A DNA stretch of 64,000 nucleotides from an uncultured Pseudomonadales bacterium (lineage in GTDB: Bacteria > Pseudomonadota > Gammaproteobacteria > Pseudomonadales > Porticoccaceae). Under the pieces are notes generated by a model. It worked only from the letters and a program-made list of their open reading frames with translations. It was not told the origin of the DNA and ran no database searches. The stretch's first letter is position 1, and the number at the start of each line of letters is the position of its first letter. The DNA is taken from positions 1-64,000 of the forward strand of contig CALSRZ010000003.1 in the NCBI GenBank assembly GCA_943788895.1, written 5' to 3'. Positions 33,709 through 43,012 of this stretch are shown here, one piece after another. Position numbers and translations under genes: made by a program.

Positions 33709-34035
33709 TTAACTGGCTGGTGTTTTCAATACCTGTACGACCGACCTAGTAAATTCAGGAATGGTTTGAGCAGTCTTCAAAAGGTTATTCAACAACAAAT
33801 ATAATTCAGCTTCTGCCCTATCAGGCGCCTGCCTGTAAAGGACATCAAGAAAGTCTCCCTGCCCCGAAAGCAAATCGTATGAAATAGAAACATAGTTCTC
33901 CAAAACAAAATCGAAAAGAATGAAATCTTCGTAAACTAGATTGTTGTGGTATTCGTCATTGATATCTTCGCATAGCGTTTCTGTTGTAGCGAACAGGAAC
34001 ACCAAAAAGGCGGGTATAAAAAATCTGGATGTCAT
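33709..34035 (-). CDS. small exported protein, possibly DUF3015-like
   Basis: A 108-residue protein with a signal peptide (MTSRFFIPAFLVFLFATTET). The mature part has FVLENYVSISYDLLSGQGDF then LDVLYRQAPD, which resembles the C-terminal half of DUF3015 proteins (a membrane-proximal helix with a GQGE-type motif); this is a weak match. The longer frame starting at 34197 would overlap the PEGA gene; the ATG at 34035 begins the signal peptide. It lies 46 bases downstream of the PEGA lipoprotein and is probably co-transcribed. Confidence 0.6.
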   Translation of the reverse strand: MTSRFFIPAFLVFLFATTETLCEDINDEYHNNLVYEDFILFDFVLENYVSISYDLLSGQGDFLDVLYRQAPDRAEAELYLLLNNLLKTAQTIPEFTRSVVQVLKTPAS

Positions 34036-34081
34036 AGATAAAAAATGCTGCGGAAATATACTTTCCGCAGCACTTAGATGA

Positions 34082-34459
34082 TTACATTTCTTTTTTAACA
34101 AGTGTAACCATGTACTGACCAGGCTCATATTTGTTAATTGCACCTGTTGCAGCGTCGGTAGTTGTACCAAAGGCTCCGCCGGTGACCAAATTCCCAAGGA
34201 AGGTCATGTTCATAGTTGTTGCCATTGGAATCATTCTATCTTCGTGTCCTTCTTTTTTGAAGACTAAAACATTTCCTTTGGCACGCTTTACCGCTGTTGA
34301 GAATGGCGTTTTACCAATAGTGACACCATTAAGTTGAACTTCGGCTCCAGAAGGAACTGAATCGAAAGTCAATATCTGGGTATCCCCATCAAAAATCGTT
34401 GCACAACCTGCAAGCAGAGCTGCAGATAAAAAAGTTAAAGCTGTTTTATAGCTGAACAT
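34082..34459 (-). CDS. PEGA-domain lipoprotein
   Basis: A 125-residue lipoprotein with lipobox LSAALLAGCATIFDGDTQIL. A PEGA domain (about 30-75) shows FDSVPSGAEVQLNGVTIGKT and PFSTAVKRAKGNVLVFKKEG, a small beta domain found in surface proteins. A hydrophobic Gly-rich segment (MTFLGNLVTGGAFGTTTDAA) follows and may contact the membrane. It heads a two-gene unit with the small exported protein and diverges from the DUF4105 gene. AT-rich codons match its neighbours. Confidence 0.82.
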   Translation of the reverse strand: MFSYKTALTFLSAALLAGCATIFDGDTQILTFDSVPSGAEVQLNGVTIGKTPFSTAVKRAKGNVLVFKKEGHEDRMIPMATTMNMTFLGNLVTGGAFGTTTDAATGAINKYEPGQYMVTLVKKEM

Positions 34460-34588
34460 AAAAACTCCAATATGGTAAAAAGTGTTATATTTATGATTAT
34501 TTTGTTAATTTAAATCCAGTTTTGCATAGGTATGCTAGCAGATATTCATTAATAAAACACACTGAATCCTATATAAGAATTATAAAAA

Positions 34589-36505
34589 TTGACTGCAAAT
34601 AAACCAATCAATCTATTACTAGTACTATTTTGGCTGCTTATATTTATAGCGCTATCTGCTTTTAGTAAGTTAGCTCAGTCTGACGTTGGCTCACCGGGCT
34701 TTTCGAAACAGATCCTTGAAGAAATCAATCTTGCTAAGCCCTATGAAAATTCCAGCTGGGTAGCATTGATGGGCGGCAAAGTTCGCAAAGGGTTCTTCGC
34801 TGAAGGGTATATAGCTACAGAAGATGGGAATGACTTTTACACAGCAAAATATAATGGCGATAATTGGCTGAAAGATGAATTCTTGATTGCTTTAAAAAAT
34901 TTGTTAGATCCAGCCTCAAAACAAGCGTTTTTTTGCAATTACCCTGCTCGTAGCTTTTGGATACTAAATAATTTCTCAGATTATTTTGAGAGCACAGCCT
35001 CTCCAAGCTGCCCGGATGTAGATAAATGGGTGTCAAGATTCACCCATTATGAGCTCAGCCTGGCGTTTGCCAGCTCTGATTTCTCTCAGCCAGCATCAAT
35101 TTTTGGGCATACATTTATAGCACTCCATCGTGGTGAGGCCGAGTTTTTGGATGGCTACGCTATAAATTATGCTGCAAACTTTGAGGATCAAGCCAACAGT
35201 ATCAACTATTTTGTCAATGGCTTAGTAGGGGCATACCCAGGTGTTATTAACATTACGCCTCTCTATAAAAAAATTAAAGAATATACGGTGGAGAGCCAAA
35301 GAAGCATCTATCTCTACAAGTTAAAATTAAGCGAGAAGCAAAAAAGACAATTTATTTTAACGCTCTGGGAAAGGAAAAAAGCAAAGTTTGATTATCTATT
35401 TGTCTCTGAAAATTGCTCCTATGCTATTTTAAAATTACTGCAGATTCTTGAACCTTCCATCGAGGTTCCTCGGGGCTTATTGGGACAGGTAATCCCTTTT
35501 GAAACGGTACGATCAGTGGAGAATGCCAAGCTTATCGACTTCTCATCTGTGACCTATCCATTTGCCAAGAAAATCCAAAACAACCTGCATAGACTCTCTA
35601 GCGACAGTAAAAAATTACTGCTGGCCCTAATCAAACAGAGAATTACTTTTGAAGAGTGGCTAGCTAGAAAACAGGGAATAACCAGCTTAACTGCACTGCA
35701 ATACCTTAATTTACGAATACAACAGGACGATGTAGATAGGGTCTATGCTCGTAAGCTGAGAAACCTCCTGACTGAGAACGCCTTATTAATGGCTGAATCT
35801 AAGGGTTCCAACTCCATTGTTCAAGAATTGCCTACATACACTGACTTATTCCAAACACATCTTCCAAATAGGGTGTCAATTGCTCTAAAAAACTCGAATA
35901 TTCAAGGTAACTTTTTAGATCTCAACCTACGCTGGGCATACCATGATTTTCTCGACCCTGTATCCCCTCTCTTAAACAGTTCATCGGTCGAAGCATTTTC
36001 TGGCACATTCAGAGTCAGCAATGGAGACACCAGCCTAGAGAGGCTTGATATTATATCGGTCAAGTCTCTGCCCAATTATTCGAATTTATTTCCCAAGAAA
36101 TCGACGAATTTTAATATCGAACTTACCCGTTCCGATCTAACCAATGACAAACTGGGATTTAATCTGGCTTGGGGGCGAGGGCTGAGCAAGCATACGGGGG
36201 ATGGCGGTATTTTCTATGGCTTGATCAATTTTGAATGGCTCTACAGTTCACAATTGCTTCATTCCAACGCCATAGGCTATTCCTCAGAGCTTGGCTACAA
36301 CAGGAGTTTATCCAGTAATTCTCGTTTATTTATAAAAGCCCATCGAAAATGGTATCCAAACGAAAAGTACAGGGAAACTCTTTTCTATACTGGCGTAAAT
36401 TTTTTCGTGAATGAAAGGACTGCAATCACTGCTGAATTATTTAGCAAAGATAGTACCGTCGGTTCAGAGACAATAGCAGGTATGCGGCTTAATCATTTCT
36501 TTTGA
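34589..36505 (+). CDS. DUF4105 periplasmic/outer-membrane protein
   Basis: A 638-residue envelope protein. An N-terminal signal segment (LLLVLFWLLIFIALSAF) precedes a DUF4105 domain (about 130-320), marked by ASIFGHTFIALHRGE, GYAINYAANFEDQANSINYF, YLYKLKLSEKQ and FVSENCSYAIL. The conserved His and Cys resemble the NlpC/P60-like papain-type fold proposed for this family. The C-terminal 200 residues are beta-rich with alternating aromatic residues and end NHFF, like an outer-membrane barrel. The start is a TTG at 34589, chosen because the signal peptide starts there; the ribosome site is weak. It overlaps the PepSY gene by 13 bases tail to tail. Confidence 0.85.
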   Translation: MTANKPINLLLVLFWLLIFIALSAFSKLAQSDVGSPGFSKQILEEINLAKPYENSSWVALMGGKVRKGFFAEGYIATEDGNDFYTAKYNGDNWLKDEFLIALKNLLDPASKQAFFCNYPARSFWILNNFSDYFESTASPSCPDVDKWVSRFTHYELSLAFASSDFSQPASIFGHTFIALHRGEAEFLDGYAINYAANFEDQANSINYFVNGLVGAYPGVINITPLYKKIKEYTVESQRSIYLYKLKLSEKQKRQFILTLWERKKAKFDYLFVSENCSYAILKLLQILEPSIEVPRGLLGQVIPFETVRSVENAKLIDFSSVTYPFAKKIQNNLHRLSSDSKKLLLALIKQRITFEEWLARKQGITSLTALQYLNLRIQQDDVDRVYARKLRNLLTENALLMAESKGSNSIVQELPTYTDLFQTHLPNRVSIALKNSNIQGNFLDLNLRWAYHDFLDPVSPLLNSSSVEAFSGTFRVSNGDTSLERLDIISVKSLPNYSNLFPKKSTNFNIELTRSDLTNDKLGFNLAWGRGLSKHTGDGGIFYGLINFEWLYSSQLLHSNAIGYSSELGYNRSLSSNSRLFIKAHRKWYPNEKYRETLFYTGVNFFVNERTAITAELFSKDSTVGSETIAGMRLNHFF

Positions 36506-37884
36506 TTGTTTACAAAAATCCGTTTATTTCGCAAAGCTTCAAATAAACAAATAATCACAAAACTAATGCCTGCTGCAGGCAATAACAGGCCAAATATAAT
36601 TATCAAAGCGACAAAACCAGGAGAGGTTGCGGTGGCACTCGTTGAGCTAGCCTGCGCAGGCTTCCGCAACCACCAGGCATAGAGCCCAAAGCAGCTGATG
36701 CAGATAACCGCAAGTGCTGTGAGCACGCCAAGCAACTGGTTAAACCAACCAAACAATGCACCCTCGTGCAGTGAAACTCCCTGGGAGACAAAGCGCTCTA
36801 CAGGGTGATGGTCTTTAAACCCTATGCGCATAATCTGCTCGCCAGAGTATTGATCGTAGTGAATGGTTTCGCGCTGGGATCGCTGCCCGGGCATTGAACG
36901 CACTGTCCATACACCATTATCGGGTTTTGGCGAGACGATCTGCACTGGATGCACCAGCTGAACGACTTCCGCTTTAATGCGAATATCATTTAAGACATTT
37001 AGGTTTAACCCATCGAGATCGACACTGGGTGCTGATCCATGGTGGCCGTGATGGTCATGGCCGTCATGACTCGAATCGGTAATTTCCCATAGATTGCTTT
37101 TGGGAATACGGGCAATCGTAGATTCGGGAGATTTTGATTTAAGGGTGACAAACCACTCCTGCCCCGGCCCACTGATACCTGCAATTTCTTTAACCCGATC
37201 AAAACCTGAACCCCAGAGTTGCGTCCAGGGCAGACCTGAAAGCAGCAGTACAATTATTGGCACTGTAAACCAGATACCGGCTACCGAATGAAGATTGCGC
37301 ATCTTCTTTACTCGAGGCTGGGCGTTTAATTGCGCCACCAGTATCTGTCGGCGATTAATTTTATTTTCCGGCTTGGATAGCCACAGGTAGAGACCCGTAA
37401 TAACCAGAATAATCAGCCAGCTGGCCATCAACTCAACCACATAGGAACCGGCATTGCCGAGCAGTAATTCGCTATGCAGTTTTTTTACCAGATAGATAAA
37501 ACGCTGATCGCTGAGTTTGCTGGCCAGAACCTGACCGGTCAGGGTATCAATCCAATACAGGCTGGTTTCACCCTGAGTATTTTGCAGCTCAATCTCCAGG
37601 CTGCGATCACCGGGCTTATCGAGTATCAGGCGTTTGAAGCTTGAGTCCGGATTGGCTGCCAGCAGTGTTTTAATCTGCCTGTCCAGAGCAATGGACTGAG
37701 CGCCCTGCTCCACCACCGGTGCCAAGGCATTGATAGTGGCTTCTTCGTAGTTTTCTATCTGTGGTTTAAACAGATAAATCGCACCGGTAATTGATAATAG
37801 GATTGCAAAGGGACAGACCACCAGCCCGGCGATAAAGTGCCAGCGCCACAGGCGCTGGCGAAACAGCGGTGATCTATTCGACAT
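36493..37884 (-). CDS. PepSY-domain membrane protein with His-rich loop
   Basis: A 463-residue inner-membrane protein of the PepSY-associated TM family (PiuB-like), often tied to iron-siderophore reduction or uptake. Features: RLWRWHFIAGLVVCPFAILL (first membrane span with the family HxxxG), KKLHSELLLGNAGSYVVELM, RNLHSVAGIWFTVPIIVLLL, and SLHEGALFGWFNQLLGVLTA, with conserved His in each membrane-proximal helix (likely haem or metal ligands). A periplasmic insert, SSHDGHDHHGHHGSAP (about residue 270), is a likely metal-binding loop. It lies 3 bases downstream of the TonB receptor and is surely co-transcribed. Confidence 0.88.
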   Translation of the reverse strand: MSNRSPLFRQRLWRWHFIAGLVVCPFAILLSITGAIYLFKPQIENYEEATINALAPVVEQGAQSIALDRQIKTLLAANPDSSFKRLILDKPGDRSLEIELQNTQGETSLYWIDTLTGQVLASKLSDQRFIYLVKKLHSELLLGNAGSYVVELMASWLIILVITGLYLWLSKPENKINRRQILVAQLNAQPRVKKMRNLHSVAGIWFTVPIIVLLLSGLPWTQLWGSGFDRVKEIAGISGPGQEWFVTLKSKSPESTIARIPKSNLWEITDSSHDGHDHHGHHGSAPSVDLDGLNLNVLNDIRIKAEVVQLVHPVQIVSPKPDNGVWTVRSMPGQRSQRETIHYDQYSGEQIMRIGFKDHHPVERFVSQGVSLHEGALFGWFNQLLGVLTALAVICISCFGLYAWWLRKPAQASSTSATATSPGFVALIIIFGLLLPAAGISFVIICLFEALRNKRIFVNNQKK

Positions 37885-37887
37885 CGC

Positions 37888-40191
37888 TTATTGTCCTAAC
37901 TGGTATTTGGCTTGCAGATGGAAGGTGCGGCCCGGCCATGGGTGATAGACATAGGCCTGCTCGTTAAACAGATTGTCGATACCGGCACTGAGTTTTAACT
38001 GCTCGCTTGTCTGCCAGTTGAGTTTGGTGCCGACAAAAAGATAGCCATCCTGCGAACCAAAGACATTGTCCTCTGTATCACTGTTATCCAACTGTCCGTA
38101 GCTGTCACTGGCATAGCGAACTGTGCCACCGAGATTCCAGCGCGCTGCCAGCTGATAGCTGAGCAGCAGATTGCTGCGCCACGCCGGTGAGCGGGGGAAC
38201 TGCTTGCCTTCAAAGGCCGGATTAAACACATTGTCGGTAATTTCAGCATCTGTATGGGTCAGGTTAAAGCGCAGATCCAGCGGCAGGGATAACAGCTGGC
38301 GTTGCTCCCAGATAAACTCGGCACCGCTGGTTGTCACCTCCCCTACTGGCAGGAATGTTGAGGTGCCGTTGGTGGCGCGCTGGTTAAAGATGACATCATC
38401 AATCACTTCATGGAACAGATTTACCCGCACTGAGCCATTGTCGATGGACTGCTCAAAAGAGAGGTTGTGGAAAACGCCATCTTCCGGCTCAAGGGTGGGA
38501 TCGGAGATGGCTGCAGCGCCTGCCCCCTGGGTATCGTTAACATAGAGCTCTTCAATCACCGGGAAGCGCAGCGCTTTTGCCGCTGAATAGCGCAGCTGCT
38601 GGCTGTCGTTGGGTACCCAGGCAACCGATAGTTTCGGCGATAAACCGCTCTCTGAGCGTTCAGGGGTTTGCGTGGCACCGATAAAGCCCTCGGTGGCTTC
38701 CCATTCTTCATAGCGCAGCCCCAATGAGAGATCCCAGGCATCTGAGATGGCGTAACCGTAGTGGGCAAACAGGGCCACTGTGCTGGCTTTACCACCGCTA
38801 TCGGCGCGACCAGTTGCTGCGTCACCATCGGTTTCATCGCTATCGCGAAGCGCGCTAATGCTGTTGTAGTCGTCGACGATATAATTTAATTCGTAGTCAT
38901 CGTAATGCAGCCCTACTGATAGTCGCTGCTGATCATCATCTAACAATGTGTCGGTAGAGAACTTAAGATCAAATATCTGCCAACCGGTATTCTCATATTC
39001 GGTAATGCGGGCTTTATAAGCCTCATTATCGGCGACAAAGTATGGGGAGTCAGGATGGTTGCCGGAGCGCACTTCAACATCGTCGAGAATACTAAAGTAG
39101 CTATAAAACGCATCGCTAACCCATGCGGAATTCATCTCGACACTGACACCGAGCCCCAACAGCAGGCTGTTGCGCTCTTGGCTGCGCTGCTGAAAGCGGC
39201 TGCTGCCATACTGATAGGTATCATAGACCTGACCGTCGATATCGACTCTGCGCTCAAAGAGCGGGTTGCCGTCACTGTCGCGCAGTAGATTGCTCTGTTG
39301 ATTTTCATTGCGACTGCGCTCTTCATAGGCAATTGAGCCGCGCAATTGAATGCGATCCAGATCGTAAAACAGCTTAGTTTTAAATAGATCGGTTTTTGAA
39401 TTTTCCGGGCCGGAATCACCAAAGTAAACGCCAGCATCGCCAAACTCATTGATGCCCTGCACTGAACCGGAGGTTGCTGTGCCTGTTGCGGTTCCAGAAC
39501 CCGCTTTGGTAAACAGCTGGGTTTGCGGCTGACCTTCGTTATCCATTCTGGTGTAGGAGAAAAACACGCCGAGATCGCCGATCTTGTTTTCATAGGAGGC
39601 GAAGCTGCGGTAACCGATAAAACTATCCTCTGAGCCAAGAGTTTTATATTGCTGGGAAAAATAACCGCTCTCTAATACAACGCGCTCTGCACTGGGTCTG
39701 CGTGTATTAACATTGACCACGCCGCCCATTGCATTGCCGCTGTACTCGGAAGAGAAGGCACCATAGATCACTTCAACATTGTCGATCTCGCTGGGTGACA
39801 CCAACGACCAGCGCGGCGCACCGCGAAAGCGCGTCTGCAGATGATAGTGCAGTGGCATACCGTCAACAAAAACCATCGACCTGGTGGTTTGGAACATATT
39901 TGAACCACGTATACCAATAACGCCATTGGCATCGCCGATAAAGCGCTTGCGGACAATTAAACTGGGTTCCTGAGCCAGGGCATCTTCGACAGTGGTGATA
40001 TTGACCACCTCGAGCTGCTCGGCGCTAATGGTGCTGGTGGGGCTTACCAAGGTGGTATCTTTAAACACTTGATTGGCTATCACTGTTACTTCTTCAAGGT
40101 CAGAAACCATCTTGGAAGCAAAAGTGGTATTCGCAATAACAATCCCTGTGGTCAAAGCAATATATTTCATTGCCGTGTAAAAACAATCCAT
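37888..40191 (-). CDS. TonB-dependent outer-membrane receptor
   Basis: A 767-residue receptor. After a signal peptide (MKYIALTTGIVIANTTFASK from the second Met, which may be the real start at 40170) comes the plug domain with the TonB-box-like EEVTVIANQ, then GIRGSNMFQTTRSMVFVDGM and IDNVEVIYGAFSSEYSGNAM followed by GGVVNVNTR. The rest is a 22-strand barrel ending LGIDNLFNEQAY-like (read as AGIDNLFNEQAYVYHPWPGR) and FHLQAKYQLGQ. The coupled PepSY protein suggests uptake of a metal chelate, but the ligand cannot be told from the sequence. I saw no clear Fur box in the 100 bases upstream. Confidence 0.92.
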   Translation of the reverse strand: MDCFYTAMKYIALTTGIVIANTTFASKMVSDLEEVTVIANQVFKDTTLVSPTSTISAEQLEVVNITTVEDALAQEPSLIVRKRFIGDANGVIGIRGSNMFQTTRSMVFVDGMPLHYHLQTRFRGAPRWSLVSPSEIDNVEVIYGAFSSEYSGNAMGGVVNVNTRRPSAERVVLESGYFSQQYKTLGSEDSFIGYRSFASYENKIGDLGVFFSYTRMDNEGQPQTQLFTKAGSGTATGTATSGSVQGINEFGDAGVYFGDSGPENSKTDLFKTKLFYDLDRIQLRGSIAYEERSRNENQQSNLLRDSDGNPLFERRVDIDGQVYDTYQYGSSRFQQRSQERNSLLLGLGVSVEMNSAWVSDAFYSYFSILDDVEVRSGNHPDSPYFVADNEAYKARITEYENTGWQIFDLKFSTDTLLDDDQQRLSVGLHYDDYELNYIVDDYNSISALRDSDETDGDAATGRADSGGKASTVALFAHYGYAISDAWDLSLGLRYEEWEATEGFIGATQTPERSESGLSPKLSVAWVPNDSQQLRYSAAKALRFPVIEELYVNDTQGAGAAAISDPTLEPEDGVFHNLSFEQSIDNGSVRVNLFHEVIDDVIFNQRATNGTSTFLPVGEVTTSGAEFIWEQRQLLSLPLDLRFNLTHTDAEITDNVFNPAFEGKQFPRSPAWRSNLLLSYQLAARWNLGGTVRYASDSYGQLDNSDTEDNVFGSQDGYLFVGTKLNWQTSEQLKLSAGIDNLFNEQAYVYHPWPGRTFHLQAKYQLGQ

Positions 40192-40299
40192 AGTAAAAAA
40201 ATCCAGTCAGTTGAAATCGACTGCAATTTTACCAAGAGTAAAAAGCTGGCAATATGTGACAAATTGTCGCAGTTGCCGCTGAGCTATAGCGGCTTGAAC

Positions 40300-41985
40300 C
40301 TACCTCAGGACTGCGCTGGCACGATCGAATAAGTTTCCGGCATGGTTTATCACATGGAAGATAATACTCTGCTCATTGCTGCCGGTTACCAGATGGGCAC
40401 CGGGACCAGTGGCATAGATCGCCACATCCTCGCCGCCATGGGTCTCTGACTCTCTAGGCACCAATGTTTCCTGATGAAATCCGGCGGTTTCAGTGTCTAC
40501 TTCGCTCAGATCATGGCGACCGGCAACTGGACCACTGTGGTAGCTACGATCTGCATCTGTCTGATCCGACATATCCCTAAAACCCAAACCATTGGCATAA
40601 CCCAGCGTGGTATATGGCAACCCATCTGCAGCCAGTGCCGGCACATCAGAGCCTATACTGACCACCTTGCCGAGTATTGGATTTCCGCGCTTGGGATAAC
40701 CCGCCATGGTAAATACATGACTGTGATCAGCGGTAACAATAATCAATGTCTCCTCGGCATCGGTACCATCGATAGCAGCCTGAACAGCGCGGGAAAATTC
40801 GATGGTATCGCTGAGAGCGGCATAGGCACTGCCGGCATGATGGCCGTGATCAATTCTGCCGGATTCAACCACCAGTAGGAAACCCTCGGGGTTATTGTCG
40901 AGAATATCGATCGCCGTAGCGGTCATCTCGGTCAGTGAGGGTTCGCCACCAATATCGTTTTTACGGTCTGCGGCATAGCGCATATGGGATTCATTAAACA
41001 GCGCAAACAGATACTCGGTATTTTCACCATCCAGAGCGTCAAAACCGGCTCTGTCTTCAATATAGACACCGGATGGGTAGAGACTGCCCCACTCTTCCAC
41101 CAGATTGCGGCCGTCGGTGCGGTCCCCTTCTATCTCGCTGGTGGCGTCGGCGCTGTTGGCGGATTTAATGTTGGGTAAAAAATGACGGCGGCCACCGCCC
41201 ATAACTACTTCTATGCCATTTGTTACATGATCATTAGCCGCGCCGCCATATCTGGCTTGGAGGTTGGCTTTAAAATTAATCAGCTGCGAGGCGATATCCT
41301 CGCAGCCAGCGGCGATTGCTGCGTCTGGCAGCATAGAATTATCTTCCCAATCGCGCTCGGGAGATTTGGCATAGGTTGCCGCCGGGGTGGCGTGGGTAAT
41401 ACGCGCAGTAGAGACAATACCAGTGGATAGTCCGGCGATCTCAGCCAGCTCCAGGGCGGTAAAGAGCTGATTTCCAGCGACTGATTCGCAGTCCCCGCGG
41501 ACAACATCTTCATCCACACCCAGAGTGCCGGCATCGGTTTTAACACCGCTGATCATAGCGGTCATGGTTCCCGCAGAATCGGGCGTCTGCGCATCTACAT
41601 TGTAAGTTTTAGACAGGCCAACAAAGGGAAAGCGATCAAAGCTAAGGCTATTCTCCTCACCGGACATGCCCTTCTGCTGACCGTCGAGAATACGCGCCGC
41701 TGTTACCGTCGACACACCCATACCATCGCCAACAAATAGAATAATATTTTTTGCTGAACCGGGCTGGGTTGCTATACGTTGAATATGACTATTGCTTTGG
41801 GCCACTGCTGCAGCCGATTCTGTGTACCAGCTATTGGTGGTTGTATTGCGAAGCGCACTGTCAATCGACTGACTATTAATGCTGTCACTGACACTCGTGG
41901 TTTTAATCTCAGTATTGTTAGTAATCAACCATCCGCCAAGAAGTAGCAAGACAGCGAGAGGAAGAAGTAACAGTGATTTATTCAT
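40300..41985 (-). CDS. phoA: alkaline phosphatase (PhoA family)
   Basis: A 561-residue exported phosphomonoesterase. An N-terminal membrane anchor or signal (LLLLPLAVLLLLGGWLI) leads to the catalytic domain: the metal Asp in IILFVGDGMGVST, the nucleophile Ser in TPDSAGTMTAMISG, THATPAATYA, the zinc-binding VVESGRIDHGHHAG, VTADHSHVF, and the final His in ESETHGGEDVAIYATGPGAH. The ATG at 41985 follows a GGA ribosome site; the upstream ATG at 42006 has none. Transcribed alone, it frees phosphate from organic esters, which fits life in phosphate-poor sea water. No Pho box was identified with confidence. Confidence 0.92.
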   Translation of the reverse strand: MNKSLLLLPLAVLLLLGGWLITNNTEIKTTSVSDSINSQSIDSALRNTTTNSWYTESAAAVAQSNSHIQRIATQPGSAKNIILFVGDGMGVSTVTAARILDGQQKGMSGEENSLSFDRFPFVGLSKTYNVDAQTPDSAGTMTAMISGVKTDAGTLGVDEDVVRGDCESVAGNQLFTALELAEIAGLSTGIVSTARITHATPAATYAKSPERDWEDNSMLPDAAIAAGCEDIASQLINFKANLQARYGGAANDHVTNGIEVVMGGGRRHFLPNIKSANSADATSEIEGDRTDGRNLVEEWGSLYPSGVYIEDRAGFDALDGENTEYLFALFNESHMRYAADRKNDIGGEPSLTEMTATAIDILDNNPEGFLLVVESGRIDHGHHAGSAYAALSDTIEFSRAVQAAIDGTDAEETLIIVTADHSHVFTMAGYPKRGNPILGKVVSIGSDVPALAADGLPYTTLGYANGLGFRDMSDQTDADRSYHSGPVAGRHDLSEVDTETAGFHQETLVPRESETHGGEDVAIYATGPGAHLVTGSNEQSIIFHVINHAGNLFDRASAVLR

Positions 41986-42074
41986 AGTTTTTCCAGATGT
42001 AGACATTTTTTTACAAGCTTATCTGGAGATTATGACAGTAAGGAGATAAAAAAAGGTAATGGAAAAAAACAGAT

Positions 42075-42326
42075 TTAATCTAAGTCCAACAACTCGTCAA
42101 TACTGAGATTGTGAGCTTTGGCGATTTTAAACAGTTGCCAGAGAGAAACTATGGCTGTGGGATCCTGCTCCATACGCTGATATTGACGAACCGAAAGTTC
42201 GTAGTCGGCCATATCTTCCTGAACCAGATTACGTTTATTGCGCAACGTCACTATGCGCTTTTGCAGTTTTTCCTGAAACTGTAAAAACTCATCGTAGTAG
42301 ATTGAATCTGCGTTTGGGCGCTGCAT
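42075..42326 (-). CDS. small XRE-type helix-turn-helix regulator
   Basis: An 83-residue DNA-binding protein. The helix-turn-helix runs RIVTLRNKRNLVQEDMADYE then LSVRQYQRMEQDPTAIV and SLWQLFKIAKAHNLSIDELL, a standard XRE/Cro fold with an N-terminal helix added. It lies upstream of the alkaline phosphatase on the same strand, 89 bases away, and diverges from a lipoprotein gene. Targets are unknown; it may control either neighbour. Confidence 0.8.
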   Translation of the reverse strand: MQRPNADSIYYDEFLQFQEKLQKRIVTLRNKRNLVQEDMADYELSVRQYQRMEQDPTAIVSLWQLFKIAKAHNLSIDELLDLD

Positions 42327-42536
42327 AACGGTTTGCTCAAATTCCTCTTGACCTTGCTAGCCAAGCTTGGCATATTCAAAATTAGAGCAACACGCCATGC
42401 CTGACGTAGAATCTAAAGAGCGCGGCGCAACTAGGAAGTGCTTATTTTGCAAAAAGAATCAGGGAGCTCCACGGGGCTCCTTAGAACTAAATACAAGAAT
42501 CTAAGAGCAATAATTTAATAGCAAGGAGCTAAAATC

Positions 42537-42944
42537 GTGAAGCTAATGGTGTCTTTAAAACTACTCTTGACCACTCTAATCTTGTCCGGCGTATTAACCG
42601 GATGTGCTACAAATTCTACGCAACACAGTTACAAACTGGATTACTACACCCTGACCCACAGTGCGGTTTTCACGCAGAGAGAGACAATTAATGCCTTGCT
42701 TAAAGAGGCCGAGGCCGAACCAAACGACTCAACCGCTACCCTGTTAAATAACTATTGTGATCTGGTCGAACGGCATATTATTTACGTATCGGAAGATAAT
42801 ATTCCCCAACAGTGCAGCAGCCGAACAGTCAATCACCTGACCCGCAGCTGCGCCATGAAATTTCATCAATGTACCCGTATGTGCTCACTGCGCAGCAATG
42901 ACTGCCAGTCCTGTATAAAACGTTCCAGGGAATGCCTTGAGTAA
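42537..42944 (+). CDS. small Cys-rich lipoprotein
   Basis: Not recognised as a family. A 135-residue protein with a lipoprotein signal (LLTTLILSGVLTGCATN). The C-terminal 45 residues hold seven cysteines in CSSRTVNHLTRSC, FHQCTRMCSLRSN and DCQSCIKRSREC; together with one further Cys (NYCDL) they are likely to form disulfides or bind metal. The start is a GTG at 42537, 9 bases after AAGGAG. It is followed by a perfect 13-bp hairpin. Its 211-base upstream gap, shared with the XRE gene, shows nothing clear beyond an A-rich stretch. Confidence 0.65.
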   Translation: MKLMVSLKLLLTTLILSGVLTGCATNSTQHSYKLDYYTLTHSAVFTQRETINALLKEAEAEPNDSTATLLNNYCDLVERHIIYVSEDNIPQQCSSRTVNHLTRSCAMKFHQCTRMCSLRSNDCQSCIKRSRECLE

Positions 42945-42983
42945 CTGAATCCCTAGGTATACCCTTTTGGATTGTTCTCCCCC

Positions 42984-43012
42984 CATAAGCGCTGTAAGCT
43001 ACAGCGCTTATG
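42984..43012. terminator. 13-bp perfect hairpin after the Cys-rich lipoprotein
   Basis: CATAAGCGCTGTA-AGC-TACAGCGCTTATG is a perfect inverted repeat in the 186-base gap before the glycerate-kinase-like gene. No T-run follows, so it could be a Rho-linked terminator, an mRNA stabiliser or an operator. Confidence 0.55.

Noticed and set aside
40199-40260. Fur or Zur box upstream of the TonB receptor
   Set aside because: Only a loose CAGTC/GACTG pair is seen; it does not match the 19-bp Fur or Zur consensus well enough.
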